From: Maribellus luteus
GTDB taxonomy: Bacteria; Bacteroidota; Bacteroidia; Bacteroidales; Prolixibacteraceae
NCBI RefSeq assembly: GCF_003576475.1
Contig: NZ_QWGR01000003.1
Location: forward strand, 248,001-312,000
Reading direction: 5' to 3'
Length of the DNA stretch: 64,000 nucleotides
The translations under genes were made by a program, and so were the position numbers. Positions 9,834 to 18,008 of the stretch are shown here, in pieces. How positions within the stretch are numbered: position 1 is the stretch's first letter; the number at the start of each line of letters is the position of its first letter. Under the pieces are notes generated by a model that saw only the letters and a program-made list of their open reading frames with translations, searched no databases and had not been told where the DNA came from.

Positions 9834-9863
9834 TTTGGAGTTTCAAAAAAATGTCTACTTTTG
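9834..9863 (+). promoter_or_regulatory. Promoter of tRNA-Phe (Bacteroidota type)
   Basis: TTTG (9834-9837) is followed 18 bases later by TACTTTTG (9856-9863), matching TTTG-N19-TAnnTTTG closely. The tRNA starts 18 bases after the -7 box. Confidence 0.75.
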
Positions 9864-9880
9864 CAACACCAAAATAAAGG

Positions 9881-9956
<76 letters not shown>

Positions 9957-9959
9957 AAC

Positions 9960-9989
9960 AAAGGGGAAGACGAAAGTTTTCCCCTTTTT
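9960..9989 (+). terminator. Intrinsic terminator of tRNA-Phe
   Basis: AAAGGGGAA pairs with TTCCCCTTT around an 8- or 9-base loop, and five T end the element. It begins 4 bases after the CCA end. Confidence 0.8.
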
Positions 9990-10018
9990 GTTTGATGTTT
10001 TTTTTGCATGTCACAACA

Positions 10019-10876
10019 TCACTTATTTCGCAGAATCGCAATGCCATTGGCCACTTTCCGGGCACCTTCGTGGTCGAAAGCCTTATTATCAGACGGGAAA
10101 TTAACTACTCCCTCTTCTTTTAGCCAAAGCGTAGTCGATCCGCCACCATCCAAGTTCATGGCATTTTTACAAGTCAGTTCCTTCATTAAAACCCCCAATT
10201 CGTTCATCGAAAGTCCATTGGCTTTGTCTTTATGTCTTCCGTCGGCGGTCACCAGTAACAGTTCATAATCATAGGTAATGCCAATGGCAGAACGTGGATG
10301 TTTGGTGGTGTTAAACGCAACGGAATCAGACTCGACGAGTTTCCCGTTTTTTACGAGCATGGGGCCCGACACCATGATGTCTTCGAAATTTGTATGCCAG
10401 TGGGTCCATTCCTCTTTTGGAAACTCAACAACCAGGGCAGAATCGCCCACAGCAAAAGCTGCCTCTCGGATAAGTGCTGTTGCTTCTGGATTGGGCGGAG
10501 TTATTACTTCATTACCCGCTTTTAGAAACACAACCGCCCCTCCTTTTTTCATATCGAAAAATGTCCCGTTTATGGCGGCCAGCGCATTCTGTTGTTCGGC
10601 CATTTCACTCAAAAGAATACGTGCAGAATCAGAATAAACCACCGACACGTCGTACTTGTGCTTTCTTAAATCAACTTTGATAACATTGATACTTTGCGGC
10701 TCACCAAACAACTCTCCACTTTTTAACTGATACCAGGTAATTCGTTTCGCTATTTTTTCCTTCGCCCAATCATTTCGCGAAAAAGATTTCTCACGTAATC
10801 CGGTTTGAAGTTCCTGCGAAAAAACAGTTCCGGAAACAACAATCATTACGAGCCAAAGCAGTGTCTTTCTCATCAT
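10019..10876 (-). CDS. Exported phosphodiester glycosidase-like protein (NAGPA domain)
   Basis: 285 residues. A signal peptide is evident (LLWLVMIVVSGTVFS, cleavage near QELQ). The rest is a single NAGPA domain, named for the enzyme that uncovers mannose-6-phosphate on lysosomal proteins. Recognisable parts are AAINGTFFD, IMVSGPMLVKNG, PRSAIGITYDYELLLVTADGR and NLDGGGSTTLW. Bacterial members are found in cell-envelope and exopolysaccharide contexts and are thought to cleave sugar phosphodiesters. The substrate here is unknown. It converges on tRNA-Phe. Confidence 0.88.
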   Translation of the reverse strand: MMRKTLLWLVMIVVSGTVFSQELQTGLREKSFSRNDWAKEKIAKRITWYQLKSGELFGEPQSINVIKVDLRKHKYDVSVVYSDSARILLSEMAEQQNALAAINGTFFDMKKGGAVVFLKAGNEVITPPNPEATALIREAAFAVGDSALVVEFPKEEWTHWHTNFEDIMVSGPMLVKNGKLVESDSVAFNTTKHPRSAIGITYDYELLLVTADGRHKDKANGLSMNELGVLMKELTCKNAMNLDGGGSTTLWLKEEGVVNFPSDNKAFDHEGARKVANGIAILRNK

Positions 10877-11087
10877 AACCTGGTTTCTTTTGACAAGTCA
10901 GCCGCATGCACATTCAATTGGCTGAACTCATTTTTACGATTCGGTATTTAATTGGGCGTACAAGTTAGGTTAAAATTCATTCCCAGGCCTAAAATGCCCT
11001 TTCTTATTCGAACTAAAACGCGGGATACAGGAAGCATTTTCCACTGAATATTTTTACCAAAGAACATTTTATTTTTCAGAGTTTTCT

Positions 11088-11095
11088 TATTTTTG
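11088..11095 (+). promoter_or_regulatory. Likely -7 box of the tRNA-Gln promoter
   Basis: TATTTTTG fits TAnnTTTG and lies 9 bases before the tRNA. The -33 region is T-rich but has no exact TTTG. Confidence 0.5.
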
Positions 11096-11104
11096 CAGCC
11101 ACAT

Positions 11105-11180
11105 TGACCTGTGGTGTAACTGGCAACACGTCTGACTCTGGATCAGAAGAGTCCAGGTTCGAGCCCTGGCAGGTCAACCA
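11105..11180 (+). tRNA. tRNA-Gln (anticodon CTG)
   Basis: A 76-base cloverleaf with encoded CCA. The acceptor is TGACCTG/CAGGTCA, the D-stem GTGT/ACAC, the anticodon arm TCTGA-CTCTGGA-TCAGA, and the T-arm CCAGG-TTCGAGC-CCTGG. The anticodon CTG reads CAG. Confidence 0.96.
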
Positions 11181-11183
11181 TTG

Positions 11184-11214
11184 AAAAAGGAATTCAGAAA
11201 TGAGTTCCTTTTTT
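11184..11214 (+). terminator. Intrinsic terminator of tRNA-Gln
   Basis: AAAAAGGAATTC pairs with GAGTTCCTTTTT (12 bp with one T-G) around a 6-base loop, and the 3' arm runs into a T tract. It begins 4 bases after the tRNA. Confidence 0.8.
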
Positions 11215-11319
11215 GGTTTTTGAAATCAGCAATATTCAATATTTCCCCAACAATTTTAAAAACCAACGCAACCAATTCATTTCCACTTCCATCTTATTGA
11301 AAATCCAAACTTACTGATA

Positions 11320-12159
11320 ATGAAAAAGTACCTGGCGCTGTTTTTCCTTTTTGCCCTCATTTGGAGTTGCAACGATGATGATTCGGACTTTCTGGAGGCC
11401 TGTTTTACCTATCAGTTCAGCGACACAACCGAAGGCCAAATTCATTTTACCAACTGTTCTGAAAATGCAAGCACTTACTTGTGGGAGTTTAGCGATGGTG
11501 AAACTTCGACCGAGAAAAGCCCGGTTCACACATTTTCCTCTTCACCTCCTTATTTTGTGAGTTTAACCGCCCAAAAGGGACGATTGAAGGATATTTACAC
11601 AGCGTCAATTGGAAATATTACAGTTTACAAACCCAACATCTATATTTACCCAACCGAACAAACAAATCTTTGTGTGAAAATAGAATTTCCACTCGGAGGA
11701 GAGGTTATTGAATCGATTCCGGAATATGGCGGTGAATGGTGTGTCAATGTTCTCCCCAGTGGGCTGATTGACAATCAATACACGTTTTTGTTTTACGAAA
11801 GCTCGCAACCCGATATTTTCCAAGATAAGGAAGGGTGGTGCATCCCCCGCAACGAGCTAAAAACTTTCTTCGAAAACAACCTGCAACAGTACAATTTTTC
11901 GCCACAGGAAATCACCGACTTTACCGATTACTGGGTTCCCCGGCTAAATACCAACAGTTTCTATCTAATCTATCCGCAAACCAATGAAATCATCGATAAA
12001 GCCATTCAGCTCAATTTTTCAACCCTCCCGGATAATATGGGCCGCCTGTTTTACCTGATAACCGGTGCCAACAAGGCGAAAGTTCTAAAAGAACCTGTGA
12101 TAAAGCCATTGGTACGGAATGATTTTTACGTGACTGAATGGGGAGTCATATTAAAATAA
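11320..12159 (+). CDS. PKD-domain lipoprotein with an uncharacterised YLYP-type C-terminal domain
   Basis: 279 residues. The lipobox LIWSC gives a lipid-anchored Cys17, followed by NDDDSD, an acidic stretch like Bacteroidota surface-export signals. A PKD domain spans about residues 30-95 (STYLWEFSDGETSTEKSPVHTF). The C-terminal domain starts at KPNIYIYPTEQTNLCVKIEF and contains YTFLFYES and WVPRLNTNSFYLIYP. This resembles a domain I know from Firmicutes exported proteins that begins KPVIYLYPEK, of unknown function. The gene is monocistronic, with a terminator at 12201. Neighbours give no hint. Confidence 0.7.
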   Translation: MKKYLALFFLFALIWSCNDDDSDFLEACFTYQFSDTTEGQIHFTNCSENASTYLWEFSDGETSTEKSPVHTFSSSPPYFVSLTAQKGRLKDIYTASIGNITVYKPNIYIYPTEQTNLCVKIEFPLGGEVIESIPEYGGEWCVNVLPSGLIDNQYTFLFYESSQPDIFQDKEGWCIPRNELKTFFENNLQQYNFSPQEITDFTDYWVPRLNTNSFYLIYPQTNEIIDKAIQLNFSTLPDNMGRLFYLITGANKAKVLKEPVIKPLVRNDFYVTEWGVILK

Positions 12160-12200
12160 TACTTCAGTTTTCGTTGCTGCAATTAATAGATCAAAGAAGA

Positions 12201-12239
12201 AGAGGCTGTCCGATTGTATTTCGGCAGCCTCTCTCTTTT
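12201..12239 (+). terminator. Intrinsic terminator after the PKD lipoprotein gene
   Basis: AGAGGCTG pairs with CAGCCTCT, with a further CCGA/TCGG inside the loop. A CTCTTTT tract follows. Confidence 0.65.
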
Positions 12240-12260
12240 ATGTCTTCTTTTAGCCCTAAC

Positions 12261-13502
12261 TCACGTATGGCTTTCTTCTTTTAGTTTTGAATTATCGGCA
12301 TAAACGTGCAGGTAAAAATATACCAGTGTAAATACGGCATAAACCGCGGCCTGAATATACAAAGCAATCATGTCGTGCCGGATATCAGACATCCCCACCC
12401 CCATGGTTCGCAAACGCAGGTAGGCGGGAATAGCGGTAGTTCCGGGAAATATTTTCGACAACACCACCAGCCATTCGGGCATGGCCGAAACCGGCCACGA
12501 AATACCACTTAAAAACAAAGCGATGGGCGACAGGAACACCATAAAAACAATCGCCGATTCGCGGTGTTTGAACAAGGTGGAAAGCGCTATCCCGAGAAAA
12601 ATAACTGCCAGTAAAAAAGGAAACAACAGCATCATCACATGCAGGATGCTTCCTTTATCGGGGTAATTGAACCAGTGGTGTACCAAAATTACAGCCAGTG
12701 CCACGTTGAACAACGAAACCAGCAGATAGGCCCCGGTTTTCCCCAGCAAATAAGGAAGGACTTCCCTCCTCCGCCTGTTCTCCGGAAGCAAGAACGGTGT
12801 TTTCTTTGATGCCGAGAAAGAACCTCCCAAAATCCCGATTCCAATCAGCAAGGTTTGCTGAATGATGATCAGGATTAAACCCGGCATAACAAAGCTCCCG
12901 TACGAAGCGCTTGGGTTGTACAAAATATGCGTGTGTGTGCTGATCGGACTGCTGGCCACCACTGCCTGGTCAAACGACTTGCCCTCGATCATGTAACGCT
13001 GAACAGCCACACCCGCATTAAAATACGAGTTAACCATGTTCGACGCCAGAATCTCCGTTTTATACTTCAGGAAATAACTTCCATCGGCATAGACCGAAAC
13101 ATGCGCCTGTTTCCCTTCCAGAATGTCTTTTCCAAAACCTTTCGGGATCAGCAGCACCCCTTTTATTTCATCTTTCATGAATAAGTTCTCGGCCTCATCA
13201 AGGCTCGAAGGATTGCAGCTTACGTCCAGTTCGCTGGTAGCGTCCAGCATCCGGGAATACTGCCTGCTAAAAGAGCTCTGGTCGAGATCGACCAGGCCAA
13301 CCGGCAATTCGGTAAGAACCTCGCCCGAATAGCCGATCGAATAAACCAGGGGGTAAATAATCATCGCGCCAATCAGAATAAGCATCGCCCCCTTATCAGC
13401 AAGAACTTCCTTTAATTCCTGCTTAAAATGAATGGCTATCAACTCCAGACTTCCCGGATTATGTTCTTTTTCGGTCATCATTTTCCTTATGCTTTTCCCC
13501 AA
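12261..13502 (-). CDS. ABC-2 type permease of an efflux system (second permease)
   Basis: 413 residues in the YbhR/YhhJ-like layout. One N-terminal membrane helix (AMLILIGAMIIYPLVYSIGY) is followed by a large extracytoplasmic domain of about 150 residues. Five C-terminal helices start near FVMPGLILIIIQQTLLIGIG. The family segment ALFLSGISWPVSAMPEWL is present. It overlaps the first permease gene by 16 bases, so translation is probably coupled. Its partners are HlyD, TolC and the first permease. No ATPase gene is in the operon. Confidence 0.88.
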   Translation of the reverse strand: MGKSIRKMMTEKEHNPGSLELIAIHFKQELKEVLADKGAMLILIGAMIIYPLVYSIGYSGEVLTELPVGLVDLDQSSFSRQYSRMLDATSELDVSCNPSSLDEAENLFMKDEIKGVLLIPKGFGKDILEGKQAHVSVYADGSYFLKYKTEILASNMVNSYFNAGVAVQRYMIEGKSFDQAVVASSPISTHTHILYNPSASYGSFVMPGLILIIIQQTLLIGIGILGGSFSASKKTPFLLPENRRRREVLPYLLGKTGAYLLVSLFNVALAVILVHHWFNYPDKGSILHVMMLLFPFLLAVIFLGIALSTLFKHRESAIVFMVFLSPIALFLSGISWPVSAMPEWLVVLSKIFPGTTAIPAYLRLRTMGVGMSDIRHDMIALYIQAAVYAVFTLVYFYLHVYADNSKLKEESHT

Positions 13503-14674
13503 TATTTTTCATCGCCCAGGCGACGTTTGTATAACTTAAAGCCGGTAAAGGCCAGTAATTGAAAAATCAGGATGCAACAAATGTAGATCAGTGCGTCGCT
13601 CCTGGGCCCTCCGTACAGCGATTGCGATATAAATAGTTTTTCCCACCAGGTAAACGGGAAAAATGCGGCAAAAATGCGCGCAACCAGAGGCATTCCTTCA
13701 AAAGGAAAGGTAAGCCCCGAGAATGTTACCGCCATCATTGAATAGGCGCTGGCAATCGACAACGACAGACGCAGGTTGTAAGTGAGCGCTACCAGCCAAA
13801 CCCCCAGCAACTGGTAGGTAAGCATGGTTATCAACTGCCCGAACAGGATCAGGAAGAAACTGCCGTTTATCGGCATGCCACCAAATTCGTACAAAAGTAG
13901 ATTTATCAGCATGGCAAATCCGGTGAAAATTACGGTGTACGGGAACATTTTTCCGACAATGGCCAGCCTCACACTCGAATTACTGGCTTCCAGCAACTCA
14001 CGCCCGGTACCTCGTTTCAACTCATTCCCAAACGTATAAATCGACGCCAGGAAAGCAAACAGGTACAACATAATGTTCATCATCGCCGAGTTCAGAAAGT
14101 AATTGTAGTTTCCGTATGGGTTGAACAGGATGTGTTGCCGCAACTCAACCGGCATTACCCGCGCCATGGCCTGGGCTTCGTTCTTCTCGTTTAGCAGTTG
14201 TTTTTTTAGCTGAATACCGGCTGAGATCGTACCCACCGTTTTCAGCACTGCGCGCTGGATGATTCCGCCTGTCAGCACGTTGGTGCCGTTAATGTAGGCC
14301 GGGACAACCGCTTCCACTTCCCGGTAAACCTTATTCTCCAAACCGGATGGCAGCAGAACGATCGCATCTACCTGAGCGCTTTCCAGCATTTCGCGCGCCT
14401 GAAAAATATCGGCCGGCGATGCCACTACCGCCAAATCTGGCGAAGCCTCCAGTGCATTTCTCAATTTAATGGAAAGACTGGAATTATCCTGGTCGACAAC
14501 CGCAATGGGCAAATCGCGCGTTACTCCCTGCCGGAAAATAAAATACAGCAGAAAGATACCGATCAGAGGTCCCAGGAACAAAAGGAAACGGTAAGCAGGA
14601 TTGTGCTTGATCCTTTCGGCCTCGCGCCCCATCACCATAAATACCGGATGTCTTTTCGGGATGCTCATCTCCAT
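13487..14674 (-). CDS. ABC-2 type permease of an efflux system (first permease)
   Basis: 395 residues with the same architecture as the next gene, probably forming a heterodimer with it. An N-terminal helix (FLLFLGPLIGIFLLYFIF) is followed by an extracytoplasmic domain and C-terminal helices. The segment TFSGLTFPFEGMPLVARI corresponds to the FSGI..P motif of ABC-2 permeases. The HlyD gene ends 7 bases upstream. In E. coli the equivalent pair YbhS/YbhR works with the ATPase YbhF; here the ATPase must come from elsewhere, or the pair works otherwise. Confidence 0.88.
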   Translation of the reverse strand: MEMSIPKRHPVFMVMGREAERIKHNPAYRFLLFLGPLIGIFLLYFIFRQGVTRDLPIAVVDQDNSSLSIKLRNALEASPDLAVVASPADIFQAREMLESAQVDAIVLLPSGLENKVYREVEAVVPAYINGTNVLTGGIIQRAVLKTVGTISAGIQLKKQLLNEKNEAQAMARVMPVELRQHILFNPYGNYNYFLNSAMMNIMLYLFAFLASIYTFGNELKRGTGRELLEASNSSVRLAIVGKMFPYTVIFTGFAMLINLLLYEFGGMPINGSFFLILFGQLITMLTYQLLGVWLVALTYNLRLSLSIASAYSMMAVTFSGLTFPFEGMPLVARIFAAFFPFTWWEKLFISQSLYGGPRSDALIYICCILIFQLLAFTGFKLYKRRLGDEKYWGKA

Positions 14675-14681
14675 CTTCTTT

Positions 14682-15656
14682 TTACAAACGAACCACAGCC
14701 GTCATTCCCGGACGCAGTCCCTCAATTTTAGTTACCGGACGGGCTTCAATCTCAAATGATTTCAGGTCGAACTCGCCCGAAGTTTTGGTGGCATTGTAAC
14801 GTGCAAAATCTGCTGTCGGGCTTATGTAAGTCACCTTAAATGAGTACTCACGGTTTTCCAGTCCCGGAATCATCGCGGTAAACGTTTCGCCCATTTTAAA
14901 GTGGCTCAGGTAATCTTCACGAATGTACAAGGTAGCCCAGATATCGTCGATATCAATTACGTTTACTACCGGGAATCCGGTGGAAACCAGTTCGCCTTCT
15001 TCCACATTCACACCTGAGATTTCCCCTTTGGCAATGGAGTGAATCGTGGTTTCATCGAGGTAAGACTGTACCTGTTCGATGGCTGCATCGGCGCGTTTTA
15101 CAAGCGCATCGGCCGCTGTTTTGTCTTCTTCGCGGGCACCTTTTTCGGCTTTTTGCCAGATTGCTTTGGCTGCATTCGCCGTTTCGCGTGCTGCTTTCAT
15201 TTTTGTTTCGGCCTCGTCGCGTTGTTGTTCCGGCACAACTCCGTCGTTGTACAAATTCAGAATACGCTGAAAAGTCTTTTCACCAAACTGTGCGGCCGCT
15301 TCGGCTTTAATGTAGGTACTGTAAGCCGCTTCGATGTCTTCTTTCTGAGCTCCGTTCTTTGCTTTCCGGCTTTGGGCATCGGCAGCCGTCCGGGCGGCAT
15401 TGGCTTCGGCCAGTTTTGCATCAATTTCAGGGCTGTTGATGGAGAAGATAAAGTCGCCTTTTTCCACTTTCTGTCCTTTTTTTACTGCAATCTCCTGAAT
15501 TCGTCCGGGAACTTTTGAAGCTACATTGTATTCCTTGGCTTCAATTTCTCCCTGTAAAATTACCGGCTCGGGTTTTAGTACCACAATCAATGTGTAAACA
15601 ATAAATGCTACAATTGCGACCAATACAAACAGGGAGGCTAGTGCTTTTTTACTCAT
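14682..15656 (-). CDS. HlyD-family periplasmic adaptor of the efflux operon
   Basis: 324 residues. It has an N-terminal membrane anchor (LFVLVAIVAFIVYTLIVVL), a biotinyl-lipoyl-like half (GRIQEIAVKKGQKVEKGDFI), an Ala/Lys/Glu-rich coiled-coil hairpin at about residues 75-200, a second lipoyl half (KGEISGVNVEEGELVSTG) and a beta-barrel domain ending GLRPGMTAVVRL. It links the inner-membrane permeases to the TolC-like channel. It follows the TolC gene after 21 bases in the same operon. Confidence 0.92.
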   Translation of the reverse strand: MSKKALASLFVLVAIVAFIVYTLIVVLKPEPVILQGEIEAKEYNVASKVPGRIQEIAVKKGQKVEKGDFIFSINSPEIDAKLAEANAARTAADAQSRKAKNGAQKEDIEAAYSTYIKAEAAAQFGEKTFQRILNLYNDGVVPEQQRDEAETKMKAARETANAAKAIWQKAEKGAREEDKTAADALVKRADAAIEQVQSYLDETTIHSIAKGEISGVNVEEGELVSTGFPVVNVIDIDDIWATLYIREDYLSHFKMGETFTAMIPGLENREYSFKVTYISPTADFARYNATKTSGEFDLKSFEIEARPVTKIEGLRPGMTAVVRL

Positions 15657-15677
15657 CGCTTTTATTTTTTCTATTTT

Positions 15678-17210
15678 CTATAATGATTCCAAAACGGTGT
15701 TCTCTCCACGGCAATACGACGTAAACTCTTCGGGGGTTCCGGCAGCCTGAAGAAAGCGTGCCAGCGCCACATCGTAGTCGTAAAGCACTTTTAAACGAAA
15801 GGCTTTTACCTGCGCCACTTTTGTATGCGCATCCACCACCGAAGTAGAGGTAGCAAAGCCTTCATTAAATGCTTTCTCGGTGCTTGCGGCATACTCGCTT
15901 GCCAATTCCAGCGTGGTTTCCAGTTCTGTTTTCTGTTCCATTTGCATGTGAAGCTCCTGGTACAACTTTGTTAAATAGGCTTCGAGGTCGCTGTGTGCTT
16001 TTTGTTCGGCAAATTCAACCTGGTTATGCAGTGTTTTGCTGGCATGTACTTTATTGTTTCGGGCCATCCCGTCAAAAAGGGTCCATTTCATTCCAACACC
16101 CACCAGCCAGTCGGGCATGTAAGGTGAAAGATTTTTATCCACCAGGTTGTAGTTCCCCATTGCAGCCACCGACGGTAAGTAATCGCGCTTCTCCACTTTG
16201 TGCTGAATGTTCACCAATTCCTTTTTGCCCTGAATTTGTTTTAGCAGCGGGTTTTCCTGTTTGGCTTTTGCAATCCACTCTCCCAGCCCACTCAGTTCTT
16301 TATTAATAAATAAGTGACTGGTGGGGGTCAAAGCATCCAGCGAATCGTTGGCCAGTGTTGCCGCCAAACCCGAACGGATAATGTCCAGGTTCCGCACCGC
16401 CTGTTTGTATTCGCGTTCGGCTTCGTTCCGGGCAACTTCGGCATGCAAAAGCTCCACTTTGGCAATGATGCCGTTGTCAAACATCTTCCGGGCATCCTGG
16501 TAATGGTTGTCCATACTTTTCAGCATCTGCTCCCGAACTTTCAACACCTGCAGGCCCAGCTCCAGTCCGTAATAGCGCTGAACCAACTCCGTAAGCAGTG
16601 CGCCTTGCTCCACCCGAACTTCTTCTTTACTGATCCCCACATTTACGTCGGCTGCCTCGTTGGCTCCCTGAATTTTACTACCGGCATAAATGGGCCATAC
16701 AAAACCGGCGGAAACCGTAGCAAAACTTTTCTCCTGAATCATCTGGTCCCAATCTCCGTTCTGCACTACCTGACCGGCTTCGAGCAGCTTTTCCCGTACA
16801 GCCTGGGTACTTATATCATCGGGTAAAACAGGCAAAACCTGGTTGGTGTTGGGATCGGGGTTGGGTACGCCCGAAAAAACGCCGTAAGTACCCAAGGTAT
16901 TGTACAAGGGCACAATGGCATCGCGTACCGGTGTCAGGTCCAAATGAAGCGGATCGGACATGGTAACCGCCTGCGCATTCAGCGAAACGGTTGGTAAATG
17001 CAGGCCACGCTTTGCCTTTTGCTCAAATTCCTTTTGCTTTACCTGCTCCTTCATCCGCAGTAATCCGGGATTGTTTTGCTCCATCATCTGATAAGCTTCT
17101 TCAAAACTCATCAAACGGGGAGGCTTTGTTTGCGCGGTAACATTTGCGGTAAACATTACAACAAGCCCCCACATAAAAAATGCAATACTATTCCTTCTCA
17201 TGGTCCTCAC
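15678..17210 (-). CDS. TolC-family outer membrane efflux protein
   Basis: 510 residues. A signal peptide (FFMWGLVVMFTANVTA) precedes two OEP repeats: a first with FEEAYQMMEQNNPGLL and EVARNEAEREYKQAVRN, and a second with YLPSVAAMGNYNLV and VDAHTKVAQVKAFRLK. It would form the outer-membrane duct for the HlyD/permease machine. The start overlaps the TetR stop by 4 bases (17207-17210), so the regulator and the pump are translated from one message. A slightly long central insertion near residues 95-140 is Pro/Asp rich. Confidence 0.92.
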   Translation of the reverse strand: MRTMRRNSIAFFMWGLVVMFTANVTAQTKPPRLMSFEEAYQMMEQNNPGLLRMKEQVKQKEFEQKAKRGLHLPTVSLNAQAVTMSDPLHLDLTPVRDAIVPLYNTLGTYGVFSGVPNPDPNTNQVLPVLPDDISTQAVREKLLEAGQVVQNGDWDQMIQEKSFATVSAGFVWPIYAGSKIQGANEAADVNVGISKEEVRVEQGALLTELVQRYYGLELGLQVLKVREQMLKSMDNHYQDARKMFDNGIIAKVELLHAEVARNEAEREYKQAVRNLDIIRSGLAATLANDSLDALTPTSHLFINKELSGLGEWIAKAKQENPLLKQIQGKKELVNIQHKVEKRDYLPSVAAMGNYNLVDKNLSPYMPDWLVGVGMKWTLFDGMARNNKVHASKTLHNQVEFAEQKAHSDLEAYLTKLYQELHMQMEQKTELETTLELASEYAASTEKAFNEGFATSTSVVDAHTKVAQVKAFRLKVLYDYDVALARFLQAAGTPEEFTSYCRGENTVLESL

Positions 17211-17782
17211 TTTAATAGCTTATGAATCAAATACAATAAATGTTTGGTTTCTTTTTCCTGAATATTTGTTTTGTTTCTTTTGAAATGCTGGTTAATGTAC
17301 TGGAAAATGGTAGCCATCATAATCAGGTACAAATCATCTTCAGAGATGTTTTTATCGATACTTTCTGATTTCAGGCCAATGTCTAAAAGTCGTTTAATGA
17401 TACGATACGTATTTTCCCGAATCTGGTTATCCAACACAAAACTGTAATCGTTGGTCAGAACGTACAGAAATTTAATTTTAACCGGCTCCGTATTCGCAAT
17501 CTCGATAAAATGCAACACAATCTTCTCCACCGTTTCCCAGAACGAATAACCGTGATTTACCAGGTCATCAAACTTAACCAGAACCTCCTGGTAAACCTCG
17601 TGCAAAATGGCATTCACCATCTCGTACTTACCTGCGTAATGCATATAAAAATAGCCCGAAGCAACCTGGGCATCTTTACTGATCAAAGCTACCGAAGCTC
17701 CTCCAAACCCTTTCTCCACAACCAACTCCATGGTCGATTGCTTCAAGCGCTGCACTTTTTTCTGATCCGTTATTCTGGCCAT
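17207..17782 (-). CDS. TetR-family regulator of the efflux operon
   Basis: 191 residues. The N-terminal TetR helix-turn-helix is recognisable (LVVEKGFGGASVALISKDAQVASGYFYMHYAGKYEMV, in pieces of the usual spacing). The C-terminal ligand domain is not conserved. It is the first gene of the five-gene unit TetR-TolC-HlyD-permease-permease. Its own promoter region carries a perfect 14-base palindrome (17799-17812) just past the -7 box, which suggests self-repression lifted by a pump substrate. The inducer is unknown. Confidence 0.92.
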   Translation of the reverse strand: MARITDQKKVQRLKQSTMELVVEKGFGGASVALISKDAQVASGYFYMHYAGKYEMVNAILHEVYQEVLVKFDDLVNHGYSFWETVEKIVLHFIEIANTEPVKIKFLYVLTNDYSFVLDNQIRENTYRIIKRLLDIGLKSESIDKNISEDDLYLIMMATIFQYINQHFKRNKTNIQEKETKHLLYLIHKLLK

Positions 17783-17798
17783 TTTGCATTAATTAATA

Positions 17799-17812
17799 AA
17801 TGAACGTTCATT
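17799..17812. promoter_or_regulatory. Palindromic operator of the TetR-efflux operon
   Basis: AATGAACGTTCATT is a perfect 14-base palindrome 17 bases before the TetR start codon. It lies about 15 bases after the -7 box at 17834-17827, at or just past the expected transcription start. Such a position would block initiation or clearance when TetR is bound. Confidence 0.7.
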
Positions 17813-17826
17813 CATTTAATTGAATG

Positions 17827-17834
17827 CAAAAATA
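17827..17834 (-). promoter_or_regulatory. Likely -7 box of the TetR-efflux operon
   Basis: TATTTTTG on the minus strand matches TAnnTTTG. It is placed 44 bases before the TetR start and directly upstream of the palindromic operator. Confidence 0.5.
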
Positions 17835-18008
17835 AAAACAATCTTTTACAGTCGGTAAAAACTTAAGCTGAATTAATAATTCGTTTAAATTGGCGGTTAC
17901 ATGGCTTAAAACAGATGGAAGGAAATAATGGTAAACGCACAGATGAAACCAACCAGCCCAAAAGTCTCGCCCAATCTTTCAGTAAAAACTGTTGAACAAA
18001 CGCAAAAA

